Source: Acorus gramineus
Taxonomy: Eukaryota > Streptophyta > Magnoliopsida > Acorales > Acoraceae
Assembly: GCA_030737835.1 (NCBI GenBank)
Contig: CM060850.1
Location: 3,850,015-3,914,014 of the forward strand
Direction: 5' to 3'
Length of the DNA: 64,000 nt
The translations under genes and the position numbers were made by a program. Each line of letters opens with the position of its first letter. The first letter of the stretch is position 1. Below, piece after piece: positions 35,367 to 47,253 of the stretch. Below the pieces are notes generated by a model. The model worked only from the letters and a program-made list of their open reading frames with translations. It did not search any database and was not told the DNA's origin.

Positions 35367-37396
35367 TCAACTGCCACCTCTGCAGAATTCCAAGCATACA
35401 TCTTCAGTGTCATAGCAATGGCCATCCCTTGACTTGTCCTCTGTATTAATGCAGCAATAACATCCCTGTCCAATGCTAAAATCCTCACAGAACCTCCATG
35501 GGCAACCAATAAGAACAATGTTTGGCTCTGCGGATTTACCAACCATCATGTCTCGGCCTTCAAAAAAACATTATTAAAAGAATGATTAATGAAATTGCAT
35601 TGTCAGTTGATAACCACATTTGAAGACTGGAACTTTTTTAAGTTTAGGAACATGGATTGATTCTCATATAAAAAAATTTGGTCCTCAAAGTTTGATTCTC
35701 ATATAAAAACCATATTTGAAGTGATATTTATAACTCAAAACTGGGTCTGGTTTACAAACTTTAGAAGATTTGTTTTAAATATTAATATATTTTTTGAATA
35801 TTTGAACGTTCCATGATATATAAGAATTTTTTTTTATAATTTTAGTTGACAAATTTTTAAATATATCTTCTACAATTAAGAATACCCAATTTTTTGTCTA
35901 AAATTTAGTAATATTAAGTTTTACCAAAGTTTACTACTCATTCTTAATAAGATATTCAAAAATACAAAAAAAAAAAAAGTAAACATTTTTTCAAGTAAAA
36001 AACTATTTTTTTGTGTTTTATAAAATTTATCAATTAATTAACTATGAAATAGTTTAAGTAGGGGTTAATGATTCAATTAGAAAAGGGTAATTCAGTCAAT
36101 TAGGGTAACAAAATTATCAAGGAAGATTTTTTTAGTATATATTTTTTAAAAGTGGTTGATTTGGGTATTAATAAACTTTAGGAATTATCCCTTTAGTTTA
36201 TACCATTAAAATATTGTTAAAATTTTCATATTTACCGCTCTAGTTAAATTTTCTCATTTTTTTAAATAGAAAAAATCGATATAACTCCCTGAAAAAATCA
36301 CTAAATCGGTTTAATTCCTTGTAAAATTGAAAAATAGTCACAAGTCCCTATGTAATTAGAAAAATATAGTTGCAGTCCCTACCATCACCCCAACTAATCA
36401 AGCACATGCTTAATCATAATTACACATTAAAAATTACCAAAATGGCATCACCCCATATTTTCGCAAAATTGAAATAACTCTCTCTAAATTTATGAAATCA
36501 AAAAAGGTCCCTATAAAATTAGTAAATCCCCTCAGGTACCTATGTTATTAGACAATATTATTTTAGTCTCCACCCTAACAGAAACTAACTAGATCTGTGA
36601 TTATTCGATTTAGTGAACTTTCCGGGGAGTTGTATCGATTTTTATCTTTCCAAATATATTCGGTAACACTATTAAATCATGCATTTAATAAATACACACA
36701 AAATTATTAGAGATCCCTCTTTGGGAGGGGATCTAAGCAGCTGTCAAACATGCTTAAGGATGTTTTGATGTGAGACGAAAAGTGTGAGATTGAAACTCTC
36801 ATATTCCTAAAATCTTATGTTTCAAACTCAACTTTTAAAAAGCTATGTTTTATTAGATTTTCAACAGCAGGATTTTTTTTGCTTAAAAATGAATATTGTG
36901 ATTTAAAAAGTTAAAAGCTAAAAATATGTTTCGATCTGAGTTTTAAAATCTTTAATTTTTCAAACTCAGAATCTGCCTAAACTCATATCCAAACGGATCC
37001 TAAAAAACAAAGATTCACTTTCAATATCAATAAAGATTCACTTAACGCTGCATTTCAATATCAACTGTGGACTATTGACAAACTCAATCTTCATATATAG
37101 TTCTTCAAATTTTGTTTATTCACACACAAAGAACTGAATTTGATTTTCCAAAAAAACCGACATGACTGTTTGGATCTACATTTGACTGCTTTGAGATCTA
37201 AGATATAAAATCAACCCAAATGCAGATCCAAATAGACCTTTAAAGTGGGGCCAAACTTATTAAATCCACAAAGAAGAAGGGTGAGAAAATGAAAAAGAGC
37301 AATGCAAGTTCAGATTCACTTACATTCGTTTGTTGCAAAGAGACCTGAAAGGACAAACACCATAAGAAACACACGGATGAAGATCTTTCTCTCCAT
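35367..37396 (-). CDS. Secreted cysteine-rich peptide, copy 2 (MEG1/ESF1-like)
   Basis: Exons 37324-37396 and 35367-35557 encode 87 residues. Exon 1 and the signal peptide match copy 1 exactly (MERKIFIRVFLMVFVLSG...TNE). Exon 2 gives GCPWRFCEDFSIGQGCYCC, then INTEDKSRDGHCYDTEDVC and LEFCRGGS. The nine cysteines of copy 1 are all kept; a three-residue extension GGS follows the last Cys-Arg because of a changed stop. The intron is 1766 bp against 160 bp in copy 1. The added length is repetitive AT-rich DNA including a worn Tourist-like MITE at about 36759-36991. As the duplication border falls in this intron, exon 1 and exon 2 of this copy came from different ancestral genes. Splicing across the long intron is inferred, not seen. 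Confidence 0.75.
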
Positions 37397-37480
37397 TGTT
37401 GTTCAATAGAATTGCTAGAAAATGATGTAAGTGGGTCATTATATATACACACTAAAAAGATGTCTGGCCATTTATTATTG

Positions 37481-39226
37481 GGGAAAATGACCAAATAAAC
37501 TCTTAGGCCTAATTTGGTAAAGACATAAATTTTTAGGATAAGTTAGTCAGGATAAAAATTCACTATTTTTATCCAGATTTGCATTTGTTAATGTTTTTTA
37601 TTATCCTCATTTTTTGTGTTCTTATCTTTAATCTTGCATTTGGATCAAACATGGGATAACTTCAATTTTTTTAAAAAAATATCAAATCTATCTTTTCTAT
37701 TAATAGGGGTATTAATGTTGTTTAGTGGAACATATTCTTTTCTCTTTTTTTTGGTTTTTTTTTTTTTTTTTTTGGGAAAAGTAGTCATCAATGTTATCTC
37801 AATTTTACAAAATATAGATAAAAGATTGGGACAAAGTCTGTTCTACCTTTTACCTAGAAAAAACTATCCCCATTTTTTATCTAAAAATGTGGGCAATTGT
37901 CTATGCTTTATCCCGTTTTTTTTTTATGCCATATGGGATAATAAGTGATTTAACCCAATTTTTTCCTTATCCCAACCCCTTATCTCCATGTCAAACTAGG
38001 CCTTAAAAGTTAAAAATACTCAAATCAGCTACTTTTTAAAATTATATATAAAAAAGACTCATTTTACAATTTTTGAAACACAAAAAACTAGCATACCCTT
38101 ATGTAATATGATACTTAATATCCCTCTAACCCTTATTAGGTTATTCCATACCAAAAATCTATTTTTCCTAAAAAACAACAATCTTTCTCCATGTGATCCA
38201 AATCAATACCCTTAGATGTTTTGTTATTATATATTATATTGTGTGTTTCTTATATATACCTTACATTTTTTTATGGGAATGATAATATATATATATATAT
38301 CTTACATGATGTTGTTTATCATTTTTTATTTTGTATAATCATAATATGTAATTTAAATTTGTGTTGTGTCTCAGTGTAGTAGATGATATTTTAGTATTCT
38401 AAATCTTTATTTACATTTTTTTTTTTTTTGCTTGGCTATTCACATATTGTTTTGGTGTCATTAGTACGTATTCATTTTTTTAAAAAAAAACATCTAACAT
38501 TTAATGGAGTTTATTATAAAAAATTCAAACTATATTAGCACATATCTCATAAAATCCACTTAATCACAAGTTATTCTATGGTTTATACCTATTCTATGAA
38601 TTTTTGACTTTATCAATGGAATAAGTGATTTTATGTTTGGTTATGTTTTCGGTTATTCTCATTGGGAAACACAATATTAAAGGTTGAAGTGTTTGATTGA
38701 TAAAGAATAAAATGCGAAGAATGTATAAAAAGTTGATTTGACATGTAGGTCTCATCGATATATAAGAGATGATGACAAGTGATTTGATGTGATGATATGT
38801 GATTTAATAGGTGGATTCTCTTATAACAGTGGAGGTATAATACAATTCCATGGGAGGATTTGGAATACAAATACCAGTTTATTCTCCTCTAATTTTGCAT
38901 AGCTATACCCATTTATTCTCTCTACCCAAAGACCTTTTTTTGTTATTCTCATCTATTATCACATATTCCTCCCCTATTCCACTACCCAAACGCCTAGAGT
39001 AAAAAAAGTTCTTCATAAAAATGTGTGAAATACATAACAAAATTAAGAGGGTGAAATATTTTTAAAAAGTTATGAGGTATAGAATATGTTAAGGATCTAA
39101 TTATATAAGGGTGGATTAGTCTTTTGTGTTTCTAAAATTATGAAATAACATTTTTTTGGTATAATTTTAAAAAGTGACTGATTTGGATATTTTTAACTTT
39201 TAAAAGATTTTTTTTACCGTTTTTCC
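37481..39226. mobile_element. Foldback MITE upstream of peptide gene copy 2
   Basis: Duplicate of the element at 30556-32296, in the same position about 85 bp upstream of the copy 2 ATG. It includes the nested Tourist-like MITE at 37506-38002 with TTA on both sides. The open frame 37616-37948 within it is part of this non-coding element. Confidence 0.65.
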
Positions 39227-39256
39227 TTATTGTTATTTAATTTACATTCTAGGATA

Positions 39257-39589
39257 TGTTGTAAACTAAATAGAATATGATATATAAGAGTATATAAACA
39301 AAGCACACAAGCATATAGAAGAGAAGTAGAGAGAGATTCTTATTCACTATTTGTTGGTTAGTTGAATACAAGAGAAACCCCTCTATTTATAGGGTGCATA
39401 GAGGAATCCCAAAGATGAGGAGTTACAAGTCTATAGAGGTGAGGGGGAGATAGTGGGGCAACAATGAGAGTGTTATGAAATAAAAGAGTGAGAGAGGTTA
39501 TGGAATTGAATGAGGGGGTTATGGAGTTGAAGAGTGGGGGAGGTTATGGGTTAGAAAAGTGGTGGTTATCCACCACCATATTCACAACT
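39257..39589 (-). mobile_element. Solo LTR (Copia-like, 333 bp)
   Basis: The insertion begins TGTTGTAAAC and ends TTCACAACT, flanked by GGATA at 39252-39256 and 39590-39594. Unit 1 has the exact empty site with a single GGATA (attctaggatatgagt, about 32320-32335). On the minus strand a CTATAAATAGAGG TATA box lies at about 39380-39392 and the 3' end is TTTACAACA, so the LTR is in minus orientation with its first base changed (AG for TG). No internal retrotransposon sequence remains, as expected after LTR-LTR recombination. Confidence 0.9.
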
Positions 39590-40264
39590 GGATATGAGTT
39601 TTTATGTTTTTACCAATATTTTGGTCAACAATCCATTTTTATGAATATCTTATATGCAGAGATTTTGAGACAATTAAAGCAATATTATTATGAGACGATA
39701 GGACGCTAAAATTCTAAATTTAATACTTACCAAAAACAAAAAATTTAAAACTTATTAGTCATAGATATGACTGTCTCTTGACAAATGTAAAGCCAAACGC
39801 AACCTTGGGCCTGTTAAATTCGTAACCTGTTTGGATAGTGACATAAATGTTTTTTATAACATTCTCTTAGAAGAAATTGAATTAGGGAACGTCTCTAATT
39901 TCAATCACAAGTATCATTTGAATCCGGTTTGGAATGGATTCTCGGGTGAAAACGGAAACCGCGACTTTAAATGATTTCTGACAAATGCGATATTTTTCGT
40001 GTTTTCTGCATTTTATTCATTAAACTTTTCATGTTTCAAAATTTTTCAAAACAATGCTTTTTAAAATGGAGTAGATTATAAATAAATAAATAAACCGTGT
40101 TTGAAACTCATTTTCAAGCAAGGCCACAATCAGCAAATTAATTTTTTTTTCGAATGTTCATAAAAAATTAACACCCCTTGACTATTAAGGGAGCAAACGC
40201 CTACTTGTCAAAATTTAATATTTTCAGGTTTGAATATCCATTCGTTTTTATGGTTTTTAAAAAA

Positions 40265-41071
40265 GATTAATTGTCCAAATACCTCTGCAACCAATCTCTC
40301 ATTATTCCTGTGTTCCCACCTTTTCAAAAAAAATTTCTATACCCCTGTAGCAAACACCTAATTTTTTTACCCTCCCCTCTTTAATTCCCTCAGCCTCATA
40401 AAATCATAGTTTTTGCTTTGTAAGTTCATATATGTTCTATGTAACTTACAGAACACAAAATATAATTTCTATAAATATTATCTATAAGTGCATTATTATG
40501 CATGTCATGTAAAAATGATAACTTTCAAAACACTAGAGAAACATATGTTTAATGCATAACACCTGAAAATATTTTATCACAATAAATACATCAAAGCGCT
40601 TCAATTCATCGAATGTTTGCATTCCGATGTTCTTTTCCTACTCTAATGAACTAAGTTGTTGTCTTCCCCCGAATCCTTTTCATATCAGTTTGACTGAAAT
40701 CGAATCTAATGTTACATCTTTCAGTCAGCAAGCGTACATCATTAGGAAGAAAGCACAGTCTAAACTATATTAGAAATGCAATAATCAGTCAAACATCCAA
40801 ATAAATCAAACACCAACAAGTGTGTACTTCATGATATTATAAGAACCACACATGTATTAATGTTATGCATTAATGTATGTTTCTCTAGTGTTTTGTAAAT
40901 TACCATTTTTACATGACATAATAATGCACTTACAGATAATGTTTACAGAAATTACATTTCGTGTTCTATAAGTTACAGAAAACATATGTACACTTAGAGG
41001 GGGAAATTGCGATTTTGTGGGGCTGGGGGAATGAAAGGGAGGAGGGTAAAAAATAATTGAACAATTCACCC
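40265..41071. mobile_element. Foldback MITE, unit 2 copy
   Basis: Duplicate of the element at 32994-33878. Part of the right arm is missing: after gtaaaaaataattga the sequence jumps directly to acaattcaccc. The arms are therefore unequal in length. Confidence 0.7.
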
Positions 41072-42533
41072 TTAAAAACCATCAACATGGCCTTCTGTTA
41101 TATTATATTGCCTTCGCGACATAGAATTTAATTTTGTGTATTTTTAAAACCCATAATCAATATACACAAAAAATAATATAATTATTTTTATATCCTCAAT
41201 ATTCTTATCCTATACAATCTACAAATGTACTATTATCATTTCGAACAAAATCCCGCTGTATGTCCCAGAGGCTTGGCACGACAATCATTCATGTGTAAAA
41301 TCAATGTATATACTAGAACACAAATACATGAATATATAAATTCATCCAATAATTTAAAAACAATAATGTTTTTAGAGCTCCATCTTTTAGGCCCATGACA
41401 AGCCCAGAAGTCCCATGAGATTGCAAAGAGACAAAACATATTATACTCTTTTTGCTTTAATAGGTAACCACTCCCCAAAACGTAGTGAAAATTACGATTT
41501 CTCATCTACAACTGTGTGTCGCGGATGAGTATTAAATGTCTTTTTTCTTTTTTTGAAATGTTCAATTAAATTCTTATTCATCATAATTAATCGATCTTTT
41601 TTTTTTCCGAACTCAATTTTTGTATGAAGAACATCTAATGGCAGATATGAATTTCTACTTCGGAGGATTTGATTTTCACTGATTCATTTTTTATCGATTT
41701 GGATTTCGTTTCAATGTCTATTGGATCAGGTTTAACATTTGGTGTTTGGCTTTGAATATAATGTTTTCTATTTTTTGTATAACCTAGATTGAAGAATGTA
41801 ACAGAATTTATTTTTTCATGAACTAGATGTAGCATTTGTTAAATGTAACACACAACAAAAAAGGTCTTTGACATTTTTTATAAAATGTAACTGACTATTG
41901 AAGAAATGATCTGTTTTTAAATTGTTTAAATATTGAATGGAATGTAAAACATTTAGGTAAATGTAAGTGTTATGATACATTAATGTAAGGGTAACAATGT
42001 TTATGTAATTATAACAAATAGTTGTGAGAGATGTAAACATTTAAGAAATGTATTTGCATTGTGTGAGATGTATCTCATATATGTAAATTGAAAGATGTTT
42101 GTCAAATGCTAGAAGGTAACAAATATGTAAGACGTTTTTAAAGAATGAATCTATTTTTCATGAAATAATCTGTTTTCATTGTTGTATGTGTGTGTGTCAT
42201 GATGAATCTGAAATCAATAATTAATTGTTAATTATAATTCAATTACAATTTAGGTAAAGATTTTGAAATTCAAATTTTGAAATAGGTAAATTTTGTGTAA
42301 GATTCACGTGGAAGAGTAATAACCGAATCAAGAAAAAAAAAGGGATTAGAACAGACTTTAATGAAGGACCGATCCTATTTAGATTTCTTACCATTTTTTT
42401 AAAGTCAACAAACCATCCAATAAGATAATACACCTGCTTATGAGTGGAGCTTATAAAAGCCTTAGTATATCTCTCATTTAAAAATTATTATTTTATTATT
42501 CAATCATTATTTATCACAAGGTAAATTGTTTGT

Positions 42534-44253
42534 TCAACTGCCACCTCTGCAGAATTCCAAGCATACATCTTCAGTGTCATAGCAATGGCCATCCCTTGAC
42601 TTGTCCTCTGTATTAATGCAGCAATAACATTGCACTCCAATTCCAAAAGCCTCGCAAAACCTCCCTGGGCAACCAATAAGAACAATGTTTGGCTCTGCGG
42701 ATTTACCAACCATCATGTCTCGGCCTTCAAAAAAACATTATTAAAAGAATGATTAATGAAATTGCATTGTCAGTTGATAACCACATTTGAAGACTGGAAC
42801 TTTTTTAAGTTTAGGAACATGGATTTTTTTCAAGTAAAAAACTATTTTTTTGTGTTTTATAAAATTTATCAATTAATTAACTATGAAATAGTTTAAGTAG
42901 GGGTTAATGATTCAATTAGAAAAGGGTAATTCAGTCAATTAGGGTAACAAAATTATCAAGGAAGATTTTTTTAGTATATATTTTTTAAAAGTGGTTGATT
43001 TGGGTATTAATAAACTTTAGGAATTATCCCTTTAGTTTATACTATTAAAATATTGTTAAAATTTTCATATTTACCGCTCTAGTTAAATTTTCTCATTTTT
43101 CTAAATGAAAAAATCGATATAACTCCCTGAAAAATTCACTAAATCGGTTTAATTCCTTGTAAAATTGAAAAATAGTCACAGGTTCCTATGTAATTAGAAA
43201 AATATAGTTGCAGTCCCTACCATCACCCCAACTAACCAAGTACATGATTAATCATAATTACACATTAAAAATTACCAAAATGGCATCACCCCGTATTTTC
43301 GCAAAATTGAAATAGCTCTCTAGAAATTTATGAAATAAAAAAAGATCCCTATAAAATTAGTAAATCCCCTCATGTACCTATGTTATTAGACAATATTATT
43401 TTAGTCTCCACCCTAACAGAAACTAACTAGATCTGTGATTATTCGATTTAGTTAACTTTTTGGGGAGTTGTATCGATTTTTATCTTTCCAAATATATTCA
43501 GTAACACTATTAAATCATGCATTTAATAAATACACACAAAATTATTAGAGATCTCTCTTTGGGAGGGGATCTAAGCAGCCGCCAAACATGCTTAAGGATG
43601 TTTTGATGTGAGACTAAGGGTGCGTTTGGGTGTGAGATTGAAACTCTCATATTCCTAAAATCTTATGTTCCAAACTCAGCTTTTAAAAAGCTATGTTTTA
43701 TTAGATTTTCAATCACAATATTTTTTGGCTTAAAAATGAAGATATGGTTTGAAAAACTAAACGCTGAAAATGTATTTGGATTTGAGTTTCAGAATTTTTA
43801 GTTTTTCAAAATCAGAATCTGCCTAAACTAACATCCAAACGGACCCTAAAATACAAAGATTCACTTAAAGTTGTATTTCAATATCAATAAAGATTCACTT
43901 AACGCTGCATTTCAATATCAACTGTGGACTATTGACAAACTCAATCTTCATATATATTTCTTCAAATTTTGTTTATTCACACACAAAGTACTGAATTTGA
44001 TTTTCCAAAAAAAACGACATGACTGTTTGGATCTACATTTGACTGCTTTGAGTTCTAAGATATAAAATCAACCCAAATACAGATCCAAATAGACCTTTAA
44101 AGTAGGGCCAAACTTGTTAAATCCACAAAGAAGAAGGGTGAGAAAATGAAAAAGAGCTAGGGAAGTTCAGATTCACTTACATTCGTTTGTTGCAAAGAGA
44201 TCTGAAAGGATAAACATCAAAAGAACCACACGGATGAAGATCTTTCTCTTCAT
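42534..44253 (-). CDS. Secreted cysteine-rich peptide, copy 3 (MEG1/ESF1-like)
   Basis: Exons 44181-44253 and 42534-42724 (intron 1456 bp) encode 87 residues. The signal peptide is diverged: MKRKIFIRVVLLMFILSD, then LFATNE. Exon 2 matches copy 2 except between the second and fourth mature cysteines, where GCPGRFCEAFGIGVQCYCC replaces GCPWRFCEDFSIGQGCYCC. All nine cysteines and the CRGGS end are kept. The proximal promoter region is the least altered of the three, because no foldback element separates the TATA region from the shared upstream block at 44346-44430. The intron carries a Tourist-like MITE with clean TAA duplications (43618-43846). Confidence 0.77.
43618..43846. mobile_element. Tourist-like MITE in the intron of copy 3
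   Basis: GGGTGCGTTTGGGTGT at the left and ACATCCAAACGGACCC at the right are inverted repeats, flanked by TAA at 43615-43617 and 43847-43849. In copy 2 the corresponding left end (about 36768-36785) has lost the first ~16 bp. No coding capacity. Confidence 0.8.
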
Positions 44254-44639
44254 AGTTGCTCAATAGAATAGCAAGAAAATGATGGAAGAGAGTCATTATA
44301 TACACTAAAAAAGGTCTGTCCATTATAGATTGTTATTTAATATTCTAGGATATGAATGTTTTAAATTTTACCAATATTTTGGGCAACAATCCACTTTTAG
44401 GTATGTCTTTTAAAATGGAGATTTTGAGACAATTAATGCGACATTATTACGAGAAGATAAGACACCAAAATTAAAATTTAACAGTGAAGGTATAACAGTT
44501 GTAACCCTCGTTTGCCTACAACATAGGCTATTTCAGAATAGACAATTATTTTAATATATATAAAAAATATATCATTTTTTGTTAGTTGTATTTTTAATTA
44601 TTTTAGTTGAAAAAACTAATAACAAAATTTTTGTTGTTT

Positions 44640-44880
44640 GGTTATTCATGTATAAATTGTGGATAAAAGATGAATAAATGTGGATAAGAAATCTTAAAGG
44701 TGAAAAACCATTTGATATATGAGCTCCTGATTTATAAAAGTGATGATAGATGATTTGACATGTGCGTCTGGATCCTCCTTATACTAGAGGAATAAATTAG
44801 GTGGAATAAGATCTAGAATACCAATACCATATTATTCCAACGTACTCTAACATATAGCTATACCTATTTATTATTTGCAA
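44640..44880. mobile_element. Diverged MITE related to 31700-31990
   Basis: gtttggttattcatg, gatgatttgacatgt, ggaataccaatacc and tagctatacctatttatt follow the order of words in 31710-31985. No clean borders; an old dispersed copy. Confidence 0.4.
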
Positions 44881-45589
44881 ATAAACATGTTTTTAAGCTT
44901 ATGCACTATTTTCTGTATTTTTATTTCAAATCAAAACCATTGTACAATTATTAATATCTTCATATCAAATTATTCTTATTCATTTTCATTATTTTTCACA
45001 ATTTTCTATCTTGTTTTTTCTGTTTTTCAGATTTTTTCCATTTTTTTTCCAAAAACAAAAAAACAAAAAAAATCCGATCGATATATCGATTAAATCGATA
45101 TTTAAAAAATTGATGAATATAAGTATACATTGACATAGTAGAATGCATACTGACATTTTAGTTTCTTGACATTTGATACCACTGTATGAAATAGAAAAAC
45201 TCAGTTAGAGTGAATCACTTTCTCAATATATATTAACATAGCATAATATATATTATTATATTCTATTTTGATATTTAGAGTGAATAACACTATCAATATA
45301 TATTGATACAATATAGCATATATTATTATATTCTATTTTGATATTTCATACGAATATATGATGTGGTATATTTATAAATGTCTGAGCGGAGCCCACTCCC
45401 TGCTCACCACTCACCAGTGTACTGTGGGCATGAACAACCCCACTTTTCACTCAACGGGGAAAATGAAACGTTTAGTAGTTTGCAACCCCATTTACAGCCT
45501 ACATATATTTTAATTTTTTTATAATACTCTTTCATAAAAATAAAAAAAACATTGTTAATGTAGACGGATAAAAATTAAAAAAAATAAAA
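44881..45589. other. AT-rich spacer with an ~75-bp tandem duplication
   Basis: gagtgaat...ttatattctattttgatatt occurs twice at about 45210-45283 and 45280-45350. No gene is recognised. Confidence 0.5.
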
Positions 45590-46390
45590 TTGTCTTGGAT
45601 CTGTTCGGCCAAGGACTGCCCTGTCTAGGCAGGGACCAGTCCGGCCCTGCCAAGTAGGGCCAAGTCCACAAGAGAGAGAGAGAAGTAGTCAAAGTATTAA
45701 ATCAAATCAAAATAAATAAATAAATAAGAAAAGAAAAGGCCAAAAATCCTAACTATCTAATTCCCAAAAACTACCCACTATCTCTTATAATCACCCTCCC
45801 TTCCTCTATAAATAGGAGGGGGGGGGGGGGGGGAGAGAAAAGGAGGTGGAAAAAGACAAGACCAAAATACTAAAAAAGCTAAGGGAGAGAAGAAGAAAAG
45901 CCAAGGAGAAGGAGGAGGAAAGAGAAGTTCACTCACCAAGAGAATGAGAGAAGCTCAATCACCCTTAGAGAAAGAAGAAGAAAAAGAAGAAGAATTGTGA
46001 AGAAAATTCAAATGAGAGAAATACAAACTCTCCTTCGATTCTACTTTCTTCTTGAAGAATATCTTCACTCTGTTCATGAAGAAGAAAGTCCAGAGAATGG
46101 AAGATCGAGAAAAATCAACTTCAAATCAAATCTCAAGTGAAGAAGTTAAAGAAGGGTGAAGAGCAAAGCATCGCTAATCCTAAACAATAAGGCCCAAACT
46201 CAAAAGGCCCGAAGGATCACACACCACAAGACTCTTCTTCCTTTTAAAATTTCACCAACTTGGAAAAATCCCTGAAGTTGTAATTCTCGAGACACTCTTC
46301 AAAGGAGACCGAGGATCAGAGGATTAAAAGATCAAGTTATACCCACATCTTTTTATGTATTAATTTGCTCTCCGAGCATATCATTTTAAA
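45590..46390 (+). mobile_element. LTR-like sequence, possibly solo LTR
   Basis: Transposon-LTR-like composition: a GC-rich start with inverted words (gccaaggactgccctg, ggcagggaccagtccggccc), a ctctataaataggagg TATA box at 45805-45820 followed by a G run, a long purine-rich transcribed stretch, then gaccgaggatcagagg. No PBS, polypurine tract or second LTR is seen and the borders are unresolved. A promoter of an unrecognised gene is the alternative. Confidence 0.4.
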
Positions 46391-46425
46391 ATTTGTAAGG
46401 GACATTTTTGTTCGCTACAATTACA

Positions 46426-46660
46426 TACAGTCTTTTTTTTAGTCTCATTTACCTCGCTAGTCACATGTACTCACACTAACGAGATATATACCTCGTTAGA
46501 AAATTTTTATATTTTTTGTATACAAGCCCATGCAATTCTTTGGAGCATGTATTTCATCTATTATAAAATTATTTATCTTGTTAAATGAGGTATGTTATTT
46601 TAAAAAAATTTAAAACAAGTGTGAATTGGATTTGGGACTAAAAAATAAGACTGTATATAA
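46426..46660 (+). mobile_element. MITE family B, copy 2
   Basis: agtctcatttacctcgctag, actcacactaacgag, cccatgcaattctttggagc and ggatttgggactaaaaa match 9816-10092, and 49602-49868 in reverse. Confidence 0.5.
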
Positions 46661-47253
46661 AAATTCTCTTTATAAAAATGATGTACATGAGCATATGAAT
46701 TGAATACATATTTTTTTTTGTATTTTTCTTAACAAAATATATACATATACAATGACATATATAATAGTTAATCAATTTCATACCCTATGTTAATGACGTG
46801 ATAATTGCAAACATGATTTTACAGTCGATTCGCCCTCACTATCATAGACCCTGCTTGAAAACGTGCTTAGATTGCTTTTAAGTTAGTAGAAAGCTATTTT
46901 TCTCAAATCCGTATCCAAACAGAAAATTTGAAACCCAAAGCTACATTCAGATTTATGTAAAAAAATATATAAAATCTGAGTTTTTAAAAAACTATGAAAA
47001 GATAATTTCGTGCAAAATCAATTTTAAATCCAATTTTTACCTAAAATCAGTTTTACAGTCGGGCAACCAAACGGTGTGGGGCCCAATCGATCAAACCGGT
47101 AAAAGCCCACCCATTTCCATTCTGATAAGCGTATGATCCGACCCAAATCCAAGATATATATCTAGGGTTTTGCCTGACCCTCAAATCCCCACAAAAGCCC
47201 TTCTCTCGCTCTCTCTCTCTCTCACCTTACGACGCTCGTCGCCGCAACTCACC
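46661..47253. other. Upstream region and leader of the eS10 gene
   Basis: AT-rich repeats give way at about 47040 to the promoter region: cggccca-like gggcccaatcg at 47078-47088, aagatatatatctagg TATA-like DNA at 47151-47166, and a ctctctctctctctc pyrimidine tract at 47209-47223 in the leader. Pyrimidine-rich leaders are common in plant ribosomal protein genes. Confidence 0.5.

Larger units (their letters stand above)
30361..37285. repeat. ~6.9-kb tandem duplication, unit 1
   Basis: From aaaatgaaaaagagcaatgc at 30361 this segment matches 37286 onward, base for base over long stretches. Both borders lie in introns of the peptide genes (copy 1 and copy 2), just downstream of the exon 1 donor. 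The unit carries exon 1 of copy 1, its upstream region with two nested MITEs, the locus block, and exon 2 plus most of the intron of copy 2. Confidence 0.9.
37286..44150. repeat. ~6.9-kb tandem duplication, unit 2
   Basis: Matches unit 1 with scattered substitutions. Differences include a solo LTR (39257-39589), loss of about 340 bp of intron sequence relative to 35650-35990, loss of about 75 bp relative to 33775-33855, and a changed patch in exon 2 of copy 3. Similarity continues past 44150 through exon 1 of copy 3 but is clearly lower, marking an older paralogue. Confidence 0.88.

Noticed and set aside
35333-35542. 69-codon frame overlapping exon 2 of copy 2 (and 42500-42709 in copy 3)
   Set aside because: It is out of frame with the cysteine-rich reading and ends in AT-rich DNA.
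37616-37948. 110-codon open frame and its 67-73-codon relatives at 30691-31021
   Set aside because: They lie inside a non-coding MITE and differ in frame between the two duplicates through T-run length changes.
30057-44253. S-locus (SCR/SP11-like) or defensin identity for the peptide array
   Set aside because: The two-exon layout is similar, but the CYCC framework differs from SCR and classic defensin spacing, and no receptor kinase gene is in the window.
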